From Incurvaria masculella (taxonomy: Eukaryota > Arthropoda > Insecta > Lepidoptera > Incurvariidae), in NCBI GenBank assembly GCA_946894095.1, contig OX335645.2, positions 10,005,001 through 10,069,000 of the forward strand: DNA of 64,000 nt. Reading direction: 5' to 3'. This document shows, one piece after another, positions 56,401 to 64,000 of this stretch. The translations under genes were made by a program, and so were the position numbers. Within the stretch, counting starts at the first letter, position 1, and each line of letters opens with the position of its first letter. The notes under the pieces are model-generated. The model did no database searches. It was not told where the DNA came from and was given only the letters and a program-made list of their open reading frames with translations.

Positions 56401-58254
56401 TCGTTGAGTTCTTACTTGAGAGGTTTTCAGGCTGGTCCGGATCCGGCTTCACGTGCGGGCTCTCTCTGCCGAGCTGGTCTTCGTTGCTGTACTTGGAGTC
56501 GGTGCTGCAGTCATCGTAGGGTGAGTGGGAAGGATACCGCTCCCGCTCCCCGTCCTGGCCTCCAGGTTCAGGATCTTCCGGCTCCCTCTTTGGCGTAAGT
56601 CGTTCGCCATCTTCGAAACTAGAGTCACGTGGAATTTCTTCATCTTGAGGCTCCGACTTGAATCTGGTGTCGAGCGCTGGGTGAGGGTGAGGTGTCGGAG
56701 GGCTGGCGGACGGCTTGCTTAGGTCGGCGGGTGCGTCTTGCTCCTCACGCATAGCAAACAGAGGGTGCAGTGGCTTATCGGAAAGCTGTCTGGGTGGCAT
56801 TAAGTCATGGTGTGACGGCCGGTACAGCGCCAGGCCAGGAGGGAACGGCCCGGGTCCACCGGGGGGAAATTGCAAGGGGTGGGGCGGCATGCCGGGGATC
56901 GGGCCGGGCGACAGCTGCGCCAGTATCGGAGGGTGATATTTGTCCAAGTGCTCAGGTATCGGGTTGGGGTTCATCTTCACGTGCGGAAACTTGGATGTGT
57001 GTCTTTGGAAGTGGACCTTGAGGTTTCCTTTGGTCGTGAATCGGGATCCACACACGTTGCACTTAAATGGACGTTCACCTGTATGCGATCGGATGTGAAT
57101 CTGTAGCGCGGAGTCACTTCCGAACACTTTGCCGCAATACCGGCAACGGTGCTTGAAGAAAGGCTCGTTGCGACCTCCCGACTTGCCGTCGTAAGGAGAC
57201 ATCTTTCCCGATTTTCGGAAGGCGAGCTCGTCGGCCAAGTTATTGGCGAGCAGTCCCTGCGAGGCATTGTCGAGCACCTCCTGCGCGCGCTTCTGAAGCA
57301 TCTCCAGCGTGTTGGGCTCGTTTAGCGAGGGCGGTGGGTCATTGTTGGTGATGATGGAGGATGCCAGCGAGGAGGATATGGAGCTATAGGGCGGGTGGGA
57401 CATCATCGGCGGCGATGGGGTCGGAAGCGCGGGCGCGGGCGCCGGGGCGGAGAGCGGCTCCGCTCGGGGAGGCGACACGCGCAGGTGCGTCGCCGTCAGC
57501 GTCTGCGCGGCGGGCGGGGCGGCCGGCTCGCGGTGCGCCGGCGTCGGCACTCGCGGCGGCGGCCGGAACCGGTGCACGGGGGAGGGGGAGCGCGCGACTC
57601 GCGGGGCCGGCTCCGGCTCGGCCGGCGGAGGGCTCGGCGGAGGATCGTCCTTGCGCCTCGTCAGCGACAGCTGGCTCTGCAGCTGTTGAATGAGCTGCAG
57701 CTGGAACACCTGCTGGTGCTGGAGCGTGAACAGCGTGCTCTGAAGCACGGCGAGGTCCTGGAGAGCGGTCTCGTTGTCGGCGTTGTTGGCCATCGCGGTG
57801 GCGGCGAACTGCGCGACGGCGACCTTCGTGTTCTGCAGCGCCTCGAGGGTGACGTGTCCGGCGGCGGCGGCGGCCGCGGGGAAGGGGAAGGGGGGCGGCG
57901 GCGCGTCTGGCTCGGCGGGTTCGTCCTCGAGGCTGTTGTTGTTCTCCGCGTCCTGGCGGTGGCGGCGCAGCTTGCCGCCCGGCTCGTCCATCTCCTCGTC
58001 GCCGGATACGACCATGTCCTCGGGGTCGGAATGCATGCGCTCCTCGCCCAGCTGCATGGCGCGCTCGTCGCAGATGCGCTTGTGTAGGAGGAATTCGTGC
58101 ACCCGCTGGAATTGCTCCTGACAGCGCGGACACATGTGCGTCTCTCCCCCCGCCGCGCCGGGCCCTCCGCTCCGGCCACTGCCGCCGCCCGTCGGGCACT
58201 CTTCCGCCATGCTACTGCCGCCATCGTCTTCCGAGCACGAGCCTGAACTTTCAC
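47040..58254 (-). CDS. salm: Spalt zinc-finger transcription factor (6 coding exons in window)
   Basis: Exons, in coding order: 58254-55348, 54945-54812, 51491-51296, 50387-50197, 48462-48295 and 47447-47040. They join in frame to about 1334 residues. Spalt proteins are nuclear C2H2 factors that act mostly as repressors in wing, tracheal and sensory patterning. The order is typical: N-terminal C2HC finger (58135-58078, [10 protein letters not shown]), a glutamine-rich stretch (57745-57663, [19 protein letters not shown]), finger pair one (57151-57000), a finger triplet (56105-55855), pair two split over exons 2 and 3, and pair three split over exons 4 and 5. Then come [12 protein letters not shown] and [24 protein letters not shown]. 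The usual first exon with the MSRRKQ-type repression motif is not in the window, so the intron before 58254 is at least 5.7 kb. Confidence 0.96.
48295..48462 (-). CDS. salm: spalt, penultimate exon (end of last finger pair)
   Basis: Acceptor GTAACGCAG|GTGCATATG, donor CAGAAG|GTACAA; both phase 0, 56 codons. Encodes [20 protein letters not shown] then LELPPRP.. to ..NGMQQK. This exon is the source of the tandem array in the adjoining intron. Confidence 0.95.
48483..49283. repeat. 143-bp tandem array derived from a spalt exon
   Basis: Units start at CATTG(A/G)GGAAGG: 48483, 48626, 48769, 48912, 49057, and a truncated one at 49200. Unit length is 143 bp (145 for the fourth). Each unit matches 48309-48482, which is the spalt exon 48295-48462 less 14 bp plus 20 bp of intron. 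All lack the same 31 bp relative to the exon. Shared blocks are GGCCGGCGCAGCA, CATGCGCC and CCCATGCA(C/T)CTGCG. Read on the coding strand, each keeps the acceptor AG but hits an in-frame stop after about 30 codons. Confidence 0.95.
49404..49953. mobile_element. MITE family C, copy 2, in a spalt intron
   Basis: A 550-bp unit with inverted ends TTAAGGCGGCCCAACCCGGC (left) and the complement of GCGGGATGGGCCACCTTAA (right). It is collinear with 7648-8195. TTAA at both borders could be the target duplication (as in piggyBac-type elements) or part of the repeat. Non-coding. Confidence 0.85.
50197..50387 (-). CDS. salm: spalt exon with finger pair three, first part
   Basis: Acceptor TTCCGCCAG|TGGGCAG takes one base from the previous exon. 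Encodes [20 protein letters not shown], then [20 protein letters not shown].. to ..[10 protein letters not shown]. Donor AAG|GTGCGT, phase 0, splits the second finger. Confidence 0.95.
50903..51257. mobile_element. MITE family B, copy 4, in a spalt intron
   Basis: Full-length copy with TAGTCCCAGTTGTCACCGAA at the left and TAGCTGACAGCTGGGACTAG at the right. Same orientation as 31047-31398. It ends about 40 bp from the exon at 51296. Confidence 0.9.
51296..51491 (-). CDS. salm: spalt exon completing finger pair two
   Basis: Acceptor CCGTTGCAG|GGCAAC, phase 0. Starts [19 protein letters not shown] and continues with a Ser/Pro-rich linker ([18 protein letters not shown]). The donor TTCCG|GTGAGC leaves one base. 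Confidence 0.95.
51949..52038 (-). other. Candidate alternative cassette exon of spalt
   Basis: A 90-bp block has an acceptor-like TTTCAG|AGCAGTGG and a donor-like CCCG|GTAATG, is open in more than one frame, and is GC-richer than the intron around it. Inclusion would insert 30 codons inside a zinc finger, between the exons ending 54812 and starting 51491. Splice-site fit is the only evidence. Confidence 0.25.
52039..54480 (-). other. spalt intron, mostly unassigned
   Basis: Most of the 3.3-kb intron between the exons at 54812 and 51491. No transposon was recognised. A small inverted pair around 52895-52945 (GTCACTTTGACA and AAAGTGAC) may be an eroded MITE. Being inside a developmental regulator, conserved enhancer sequence is possible but cannot be judged from one genome. 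Confidence 0.35.
54481..54533. repeat. 23-bp direct duplication, GC-rich
   Basis: CGCCTGACATCTTGCCGCCC is followed after 23 bases by CGCCTGACGTCTTGCCGCCC. It lies in the spalt intron near the exon at 54812 and gives rise to a spurious open frame. Confidence 0.8.
54812..54945 (-). CDS. salm: spalt exon with finger pair two, first part
   Basis: The acceptor GTCTGTGCAG|TGCGCGG supplies two bases of a Val codon. Encodes [20 protein letters not shown] then [12 protein letters not shown].. to ..GFSTK. Donor AAAG|GTAACT, phase 0, splits the second finger as in finger pair three. Confidence 0.95.
55348..58254 (-). CDS. salm: spalt, large central exon
   Basis: Acceptor ATTGTTTCAG|GTGAAAG, donor CCGCAG|GTACGC, 2907 bp. 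Contains the N-terminal finger, the glutamine-rich dimerisation stretch, finger pair one ([20 protein letters not shown], then [14 protein letters not shown]), and the triplet starting [20 protein letters not shown]. Unstructured Pro/Ser-rich segments lie between. The acceptor leaves two bases to complete a Gly codon from the missing first exon. The Met codons upstream of 58254 in this frame are intronic. Confidence 0.95.
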
Positions 58255-59205
58255 CTGAAACAATAAAAAACATATATTAGGCATAAATCCACGCATCAAC
58301 GTGAAGCACACTTGTATGCACTACATTTTAAGCTTGATGAGAGTGTCTAAAGATTCACTTTTTTGGTTTTCGCATTAATAATAAACAAGTCTTTTTTCAG
58401 TTAAAAAAAGTTCAAGGAAAAATTACCTATAAATAATTCATCATTGTTAAATCGGCGGGGTCGGGGTTAAATTTTCCAGAAAATTAAATATATTAATACA
58501 AGCTTGTTTCATTTCGAATCATCTTGCCAGACATTTTCGATGTGTTTTATCCTATCGGGATTTAACAAGTTTGTGAAATGCTCTTTTTTGTTAACGGAAT
58601 TATGTAGATGGCCAACTTTACTTCTGTGTTATATTTTATTCGTTGCGGTAGGTTAATCCGGGTGGGCTTACTCACAGCTTATCTCTACACTTTACATTAG
58701 CAGGGAAGTGGACTTACAGTCTTACATGGGTTCCTAACAGTGAAGCGGTTCAGGTGGCAACTATAAAATTAACTTTCCGCTCAAATTATTTCTATCGCCA
58801 CCTTTGCGCGGAGTAATAGAGTTCCTAACAATTTAAAGTACACTCCCAGTGTATTCAAATACCTAATTAATATCATGGAATCCATCCATGCAATCAGCCA
58901 TCCATTTCCAATTCTATAAAAATACTAGCTGAGGTACCCGGTTCCGCTCGGGTCAATGTCGTTTTGGACTGATGTAGGGATAATGTTAAATTATGGATAA
59001 ATAGTAACGAAAAGGGCTGGTCCAAAGGGTTAGTCGACACTACATACTTTACGAACAAATTAAACAATACATACTCTCCTTACGCCATTGGATTAAAATC
59101 GGTTGAACCGCTGGGCATTCATAAATTCAGTGGAAGGAATGTTGTATGGTGCAATTAGCCCAAAAAACGACCTAACCTCAACATTCAAAGTAAAAGTATT
59201 ATTCC
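58255..59205. other. spalt first intron or upstream region, part 1
   Basis: No MSRRKQ-type first exon was found on the minus strand. At 58926-59160, CTAGCTGAGGTACCCGGTTC and the following bases match the start of the dispersed repeat at 9597. The rest is unassigned. Confidence 0.4.
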
Positions 59206-60101
59206 AGCTCCAAATTGTTCTATACAGTCCACATGTTAATTGGTAAAAAGTTACACCATTTTTTGTGTCGGGTTTGGGGGGGAGAGGGGGTGAAAGTTGG
59301 AATTTATTAGTTTTTCTTAAATATTTTTAAAACTATTCGATTTAGCACAAAAATGGCAATAACAAAAATAATGTGTGTAATGTTCACTTAATTGCTAACA
59401 AAAATGGTCTCCTTTATTATCTTGCTAAAGGGAATGGTTCCAGAGTTACGGAGGGTGTAGAGTAGCAATTGTTAAAAGTTCCAAGTGGTATCTCCGTACC
59501 ACAGGTGTGTAAGGCCTAGACCTGTGAAGAGTATTTTCTTTTAAAAAGGAACCCCCCGTTGAGAGGGTGGTAAGGTTGTCGTTTTTTCAAGGCATTATCA
59601 CCAACATACCACGGGCCACTAAAATCGCAATTTGTTCTTACAAAACACAATTCTGCTTAAAAAAATTGGATAAAAAATGTCCTCGTGATAATGTCATATT
59701 TTCCAAAAATCTAAGAAAAACCAACACACACTAAGCCCCGGTTGCACGAAGAGACCGCCGAGTTAATCAATGATCAAACACGTCACTTTTAGTGATCCGT
59801 ATAGAGCTCCTTCCATACTGTCCACACAAAGTGACGTGTTTGATCATACTTTGACGTTGATTTTGATTTTTTTCCTTTTGTGCACTCGGCCCTAAGTATC
59901 TCCGGAACCGTTAACTTTAGTAAGATTATGCAGTTGACCATTTTTGTTTGCAATTTAGTGTAGATTATTTTTATCTTTGGCACTTTTGCTGCTAAACTGA
60001 TAAATTACAACATTTCCTCCCTCTCCCCCCCAAACCCGACGCTAATAACGGTGTTACTTTTTACCAAACAATATGTGGCCTGTATTGAACAATTTGGAGC
60101 T
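59206..60101. mobile_element. Fold-back element with arms of about 95 bp, containing a nested MITE
   Basis: The left arm AGCTCCAAATTGTTCTATAC (59206 on) runs through TTGGTAAAAAGTTACACC and GTCGGGTTTGGGGGGGAGAG. The right arm, ending CAATTTGGAGCT at 60101, is its reverse complement at roughly 85 percent or better by eye. Non-coding interior. A family-D MITE lies inside. Confidence 0.8.
59732..59895 (+). mobile_element. MITE family D, copy 3 (nested)
   Basis: Collinear with 30698-30862: TAAGCCCCGGTTGCACGAAG, ACACGTCACTTTTAGTGATC, and the end TGCACTCGGCCCTAA. It was inserted after the surrounding fold-back element. Confidence 0.88.
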
Positions 60102-60149
60102 GTTTGTGTATTTTTAGTTCATTCATCATTCGTAGAGTGAGAGCATATT

Positions 60150-60935
60150 TTTACGTTCTTCTGCACAACTGCTCCAAAGCCATGTCTGTGAATGCCGGCG
60201 TACCGCAGGACTCTGTGCCCAACCCTTTTTCTACTGAAAATTAATGACCTGCTCAATTTGGGCGACATTGATTGCTACGGAGGTGACAGCACGGTACTAG
60301 CCAACTACACCCGTCACCAGACCGCAAGCCGGGGTGAAGTGGAGGAGGATAGGCGGCGCCTCGTTGTTAGACTCGAAGAGACCCTGGAAATAGTTTCCAG
60401 ATGGGGTCTCCTGAACCTCGTCGAGTGCGGCTCCGACCTTCCAGCGAACAACTCTGCGTGTTGGCGATCACATAGGGATTCTTGGTGTCGATCTGACGCA
60501 TGACCTTAATTTTGGACGCCACATAAATGATAAAGCCAAGCGGGCCTCAAAAAAGCTGGCAGTCCTCAACAGGATGCGTCAGTATTTCACGTCTGATCAA
60601 AAACTGCTCCTTTACAAGGCGCAGATAAGGTCTTGCGTAGACTATTGCTTGCATTTGTGGGACGGCTCAGCTAAGCACCTGTTTGGCTCTCTGGACTCGA
60701 TACAGCGTCGGGGCGTTCGTCTCGAAGGGATGTAGGGTCTCTCTCCGTGTCCTACCGTCTTTACCATGGATAATGCTCATCGGAGCTGTATAACGCTGTC
60801 CCTTCGTTCCCTTTCTACCTCCGCTCAACGAGTAAGAGAAAACTCACAAATTCGTAGTCGACATTCCAAAAATAAGAACCATATTACATACTATTACATT
60901 TTTAAAAAACCTACTGATCCTCTAGATCCTTAATT
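60150..60935 (+). mobile_element. LINE reverse-transcriptase fragment, decayed
   Basis: Frame pieces read PTLFLLKINDLLNLGDIDCY, then a YGGD where the catalytic YADD should be, RASKKLAVLNRMRQYF, LYKAQIRSCVDYCLHLW and DSIQRRGVRL. Frameshifts and stops separate them. This is a different LINE group from the ones at 1-2791 and 3906-5062. Confidence 0.8.
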
Positions 60936-61426
60936 TTCGGGGACCGAGGTATTTCCCCCAAAGTACAGCCTGGGGTCCTTCAAATATGGTGTGAAGAAAC
61001 CCGGCCGGCCGGCATGGGTTTCGCAGCTCCCCTAAAAATTCGAAATCCCATGGGCGTCGTCGTGCACCTTCAGACGCCCTGGTGTATGCCATATACTTAG
61101 CTCGGTTAAAAATTAAGATTGTGAAAAAATGGGTGGACCCTAACTACGGCATAGCCGCAAGAAATTTTTGTGGGTATATTCAGGTATCGGATTTATATAC
61201 CGATTTAATTGAGCTCTGATAACCGTTAGTAGGTAAATTAATGAAAGGAATTTCCGTAAAGTGTGAGTCTTATAAACATATTCTTGAAGGATTAGAAATT
61301 CCAGGCCAATCACTTTTTTCAATCATATTTAATAAACCCTGCATATACATTTACGTTTTAGTGTTTTTTTCTAAATTTTATCGAGGATGGTGAACTATAA
61401 TTAGATTTAATATTTAATTAAATTGT
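60936..61426. other. Unassigned stretch after the LINE fragment
   Basis: No gene was recognised. A GC-rich palindromic CCGGCCGGCCGGC occurs near 61001. It may be the untranslated 3' region of the LINE fragment, but no tail is visible. Confidence 0.3.
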
Positions 61427-61789
61427 ATGTCTGTAGATGAAGCGAAAGGAATGTGTTACGGTACGATCCCACCGTATGCCACTCTATCATTTCTGCCTAT
61501 CCCCCCGGGAAATAACGCAAGCGAAGAACTTATTATTGTTTTAGTTTGTTTCATACATGAACGGCCGATCGAATCGTTTCCTTTCAAGAAGCGCTGCGGA
61601 CCATCGACCAGAGTTTGGTTTGCCGATGGCCACAGCCTTGCGTGGCAGATTTTCACTTTTCAAAATAAAGTTGCCTACAAGAAAATATTCTCTTTCGTAC
61701 AAAATAGGTACGTCGCTTATGCCAAGGAATGTTCAATATTTGCAGTCAATGTCCGCAACACAGATGAAGCGTTAAAAAAATGTATTTAG
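61427..61789 (+). other. Unassigned 120-codon open frame
   Basis: Starts ATG after an A/T-rich leader and has ordinary amino-acid composition (MSVDEAKGMCYGTIPPYATL ...), but I recognise no domain. The last 15 codons overlap dispersed repeat R, and a 66-codon frame lies opposite. Probably not a gene, but it is the longest unassigned ATG-initiated frame in this flank. Confidence 0.2.
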
Positions 61790-62042
61790 GTATAATCTTA
61801 AACACTGTGTTAGTAGGAGGCATTGATTACGGGAGGAGGGACTGTAGGAGAATTCCAAATTATGGGTATACAGCCGGTGGCGAAATGGGTAGACGCAATA
61901 CCCGCGAATGGTATGTTTTGCTGGTTCGGGTCCAGCCTAGCACTATATTCGTAAAGTAGTTATTTTTACTTATACTGGAATCTTTCTTTAATTAATGTGT
62001 CCTTACTTTACGGTTGATTATACATACATCACATTCCTTAAT
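61745..62042 (+). repeat. Dispersed repeat family R, copy 3 (longest)
   Basis: Contains all blocks of the other two copies plus GTAGACGCAATACCCGCGAA and GCTGGTTCGGGTCCAGCC. The latter resembles a polymerase III B box region. Ends TATACATACATCACATTCC. Confidence 0.75.
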
Positions 62043-62775
62043 GTTGCCTATACTTAAAAGTATTACTTAAAGTATTTTCCGACGCTGCCTTCGACGGTTT
62101 CTTTCACGACTCGCGGACCCAAACTTTAACCTCCCGATTATTTATGCAGAAATGTTTCCTACAATATTACATTATGTGGAATCAATTGTTGTGCAGCCAG
62201 ACATTATACGAGAAAAATAAGAGCAACGTACAAAATACATTGTAATAAAATAAATGATCTGTAAGGATATTAATGTTTTCACCAATATTTCTTTAGATAA
62301 ACAATATTTTATTACCACAAAAAACACAAAATAACTTAACTCTACACAATCATAATGGTGGCTTAGTATGCACGGAAGAACCATATAAGGCTAAGTTAGT
62401 TTGAGAGGTAAAACATTTCATTTAAGTTAGCCGGAGCTCTATTACGTGCTACATCATCATTTTAGTTCCGAACTTTATATCATAACAATATGCATATTAT
62501 AATCGACAGAGGTTTCTTATTCCTAAATCCTTTGATTTAGGAGAGTTTGAACCAACATTTTGATAGGGCCACCTTCTGCATGTCGCTGTTTTTATAGCAG
62601 CAATATACTATATTGTTTTTATATTTGATTTACATGGTGTTTTGGCCAGCCCCCGGATGGAACTTTCACCCTTAAACGTATATCAATATCTGCCAAAAGA
62701 TAGCAGCATATAAGAGTATTCAGGCGGGAATAATAGTTGCTTTTGGACCTATAAAACTCACCGAACTTTTTTTAT

Positions 62776-63070
62776 TTTTGACATAGACCACATCTACTGT
62801 CTTGCTATTAGCCAGGCATACCACATAGGAATTAGGTACCATGTCAGGATCTTCCTTGTATTGTCCGGTCACATTTAAATGAATTAAAAACTCAATAATC
62901 GTAGCCGCGTTGACCATTTTTCATTTAATGCGATGGTACAAATCCAGGCGGGCCCTACCATCTAGTAAATAAAGAAAGGGGCTAAAGATGTACGTGGAAT
63001 TTGAACCACTGCGAGCCTCAGCGGTCATAAACGGTCACCCGTCAATAGCCCGATAGCGCCCAGAGTTGAT
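62776..63070 (-). mobile_element. tRNA-type SINE, minus strand
   Basis: The complement of GGAATTTGAACC at 62996-63007 is a B box (GGTTCAAATTCC). An A-box-like segment lies about 30 bp further along the minus strand (63030-63060). The part towards 62776 shares blocks with 35440-35700. Confidence 0.5.
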
Positions 63071-64000
63071 TCACCTCGACTATCGAACGGCAAGGCTAGC
63101 GAGCTAGTAAATAATGGACTCGTTTAACTTCTTACTATATACACGCCTTTTAGCATTTCGATTGAAAACTGGACCGCACCTGTAATGAATCAAAGTGGGT
63201 AGTAGACAAAGTAATTATTATTGTCGTTTGTGTGACCAAAAGTAATATATTATTATACTCTGCACCTAATCGCCTATCGATGCCGTTTGATCGCGCGACA
63301 CCAGCTGAAGGATTAACAAGGCTCGTTTTCGAAAACAACCAGCGACAAGAATACTGTCGGCCTTTTAATAGGCCGCGTTGTATAAGGATTCTCAGGATTA
63401 GCCATACTTATATTTCGTCGACGGAGAACTACCGGATTAAGCGTTTTGCACGAAAAGGCTTCACGAGCAAAACAGCCTCTGTCTCTACGCCGCTCGCCGC
63501 CGCCGACACATTTTCGAAGAATCCTGCGGGACACAGTTTCATTGTGTAAAGGATTATACAACGGAGGTTGTGGCATTATGGTGATAATTGCGTCCGTCGA
63601 CAAAGGTATTATTTACAAAATATTGTGCGAAAGCATTTGTTGACAAAATATTATCCGGCGGTCATTTCACAAAGGGTCTCCTTAGCAAGGCGGTTCAAAT
63701 GTTTCGGGAGCGTACATACAATATAAACTAAAATAAGGATATTCTTATGGATGGCAAAGTTTACTCGCGTCTGTCTTTGAGTGCAATATTGCACATTTTC
63801 GTACAATACCTACTGTTTGCACACATTATTTTCTAAATCTAACCTAACGGTATACATTCCATTTTAAATAAAAATGCTTGGATTAATACCAGTAGGCAAA
63901 CCAATAAGATATGATTTAATGAAACGTATTTTACAAAAAATCCATTGGACATAGAACTTTCGAGGAAGTAGCCCAACAGACTACATGGAAACAAGGTGTC
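63071..64000. other. Unassigned right edge
   Basis: Open frames of about 100 codons exist on both strands at 63232-63549 and 63313-63603, overlapping each other. Neither carries a recognisable motif. No spalt first exon was seen. Confidence 0.35.

Noticed and set aside
54866..58311. Several open frames of 100-270 codons overlapping the large spalt exon in other frames or on the opposite strand
   Set aside because: The spalt frame is certain from its zinc fingers. The others are low-complexity Arg/Ala/Gly strings created by GC-rich codons.
63232..63603. Overlapping open frames of about 100 codons on both strands
   Set aside because: Mutual overlap, no motif, and no splice context linking them to spalt.

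Overview
This window looks like nuclear DNA from an insect, most likely a moth or butterfly. It is AT-rich, its genes are split by spliceosomal introns with GT..AG borders, and it is crowded with non-LTR retrotransposons, mariner, pogo/Tigger and Harbinger elements, tRNA-type SINEs and small terminal-inverted-repeat elements (MITEs). The species cannot be named from the sequence alone. No rRNA gene, CRISPR array or bacterial-type operon was seen.

Four host genes are supported. (1) The 3' half of Rabggta (Rab geranylgeranyltransferase alpha subunit, + strand, exons between 6486 and 10709). Its 5' exons lie left of the window. (2) nbr/EXD3 (Mut7-type 3'-5' exonuclease, - strand, 23771-26302), whose coding part is one uninterrupted exon. 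(3) A six-exon, 390-residue Rpn7/PSMD6-type proteasome lid subunit (+ strand, 32522-39634). It is so diverged from the usual Rpn7 that it is probably a paralogue. (4) spalt (salm-like C2H2 zinc-finger transcription factor, - strand, six exons between 47040 and 58254). Its first short exon lies right of the window or was not recognised. The genes serve different processes (Rab prenylation, small-RNA trimming, protein degradation, developmental transcription), and nothing suggests that they work together.

Layout. 1-6465: a frameshifted LINE, a 5'-truncated Jockey-type LINE with a visible target duplication, and a mariner that sits 20 bp before a Rabggta exon. 6486-10709: Rabggta. 11283-20436: transposon block with two copies of one MITE, one of them split by an intact pogo-type element, plus a Tigger relic and a dead mariner. 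20437-23770: mostly unassigned. 23771-26302: nbr. 26600-31846: repeats, including a probable LTR and MITEs. 32522-39634: the Rpn7-like gene, with LINE and SINE debris in its introns. 40479-45493: a 5-kb inverted structure made of Harbinger-like copies. 47040-58254: spalt. 58255-64000: probably spalt first intron or upstream DNA, with more repeats.

The most striking observation is inside spalt. The penultimate coding exon was duplicated into its neighbouring intron, lost 31 bp and its reading frame, and was then amplified into a 143-bp tandem array (five full copies and one partial). A second strong observation is a natural empty-site control: the MITE at 11283-11902 shows what the MITE at 16318-20436 looked like before the pogo-type element entered at a TA.
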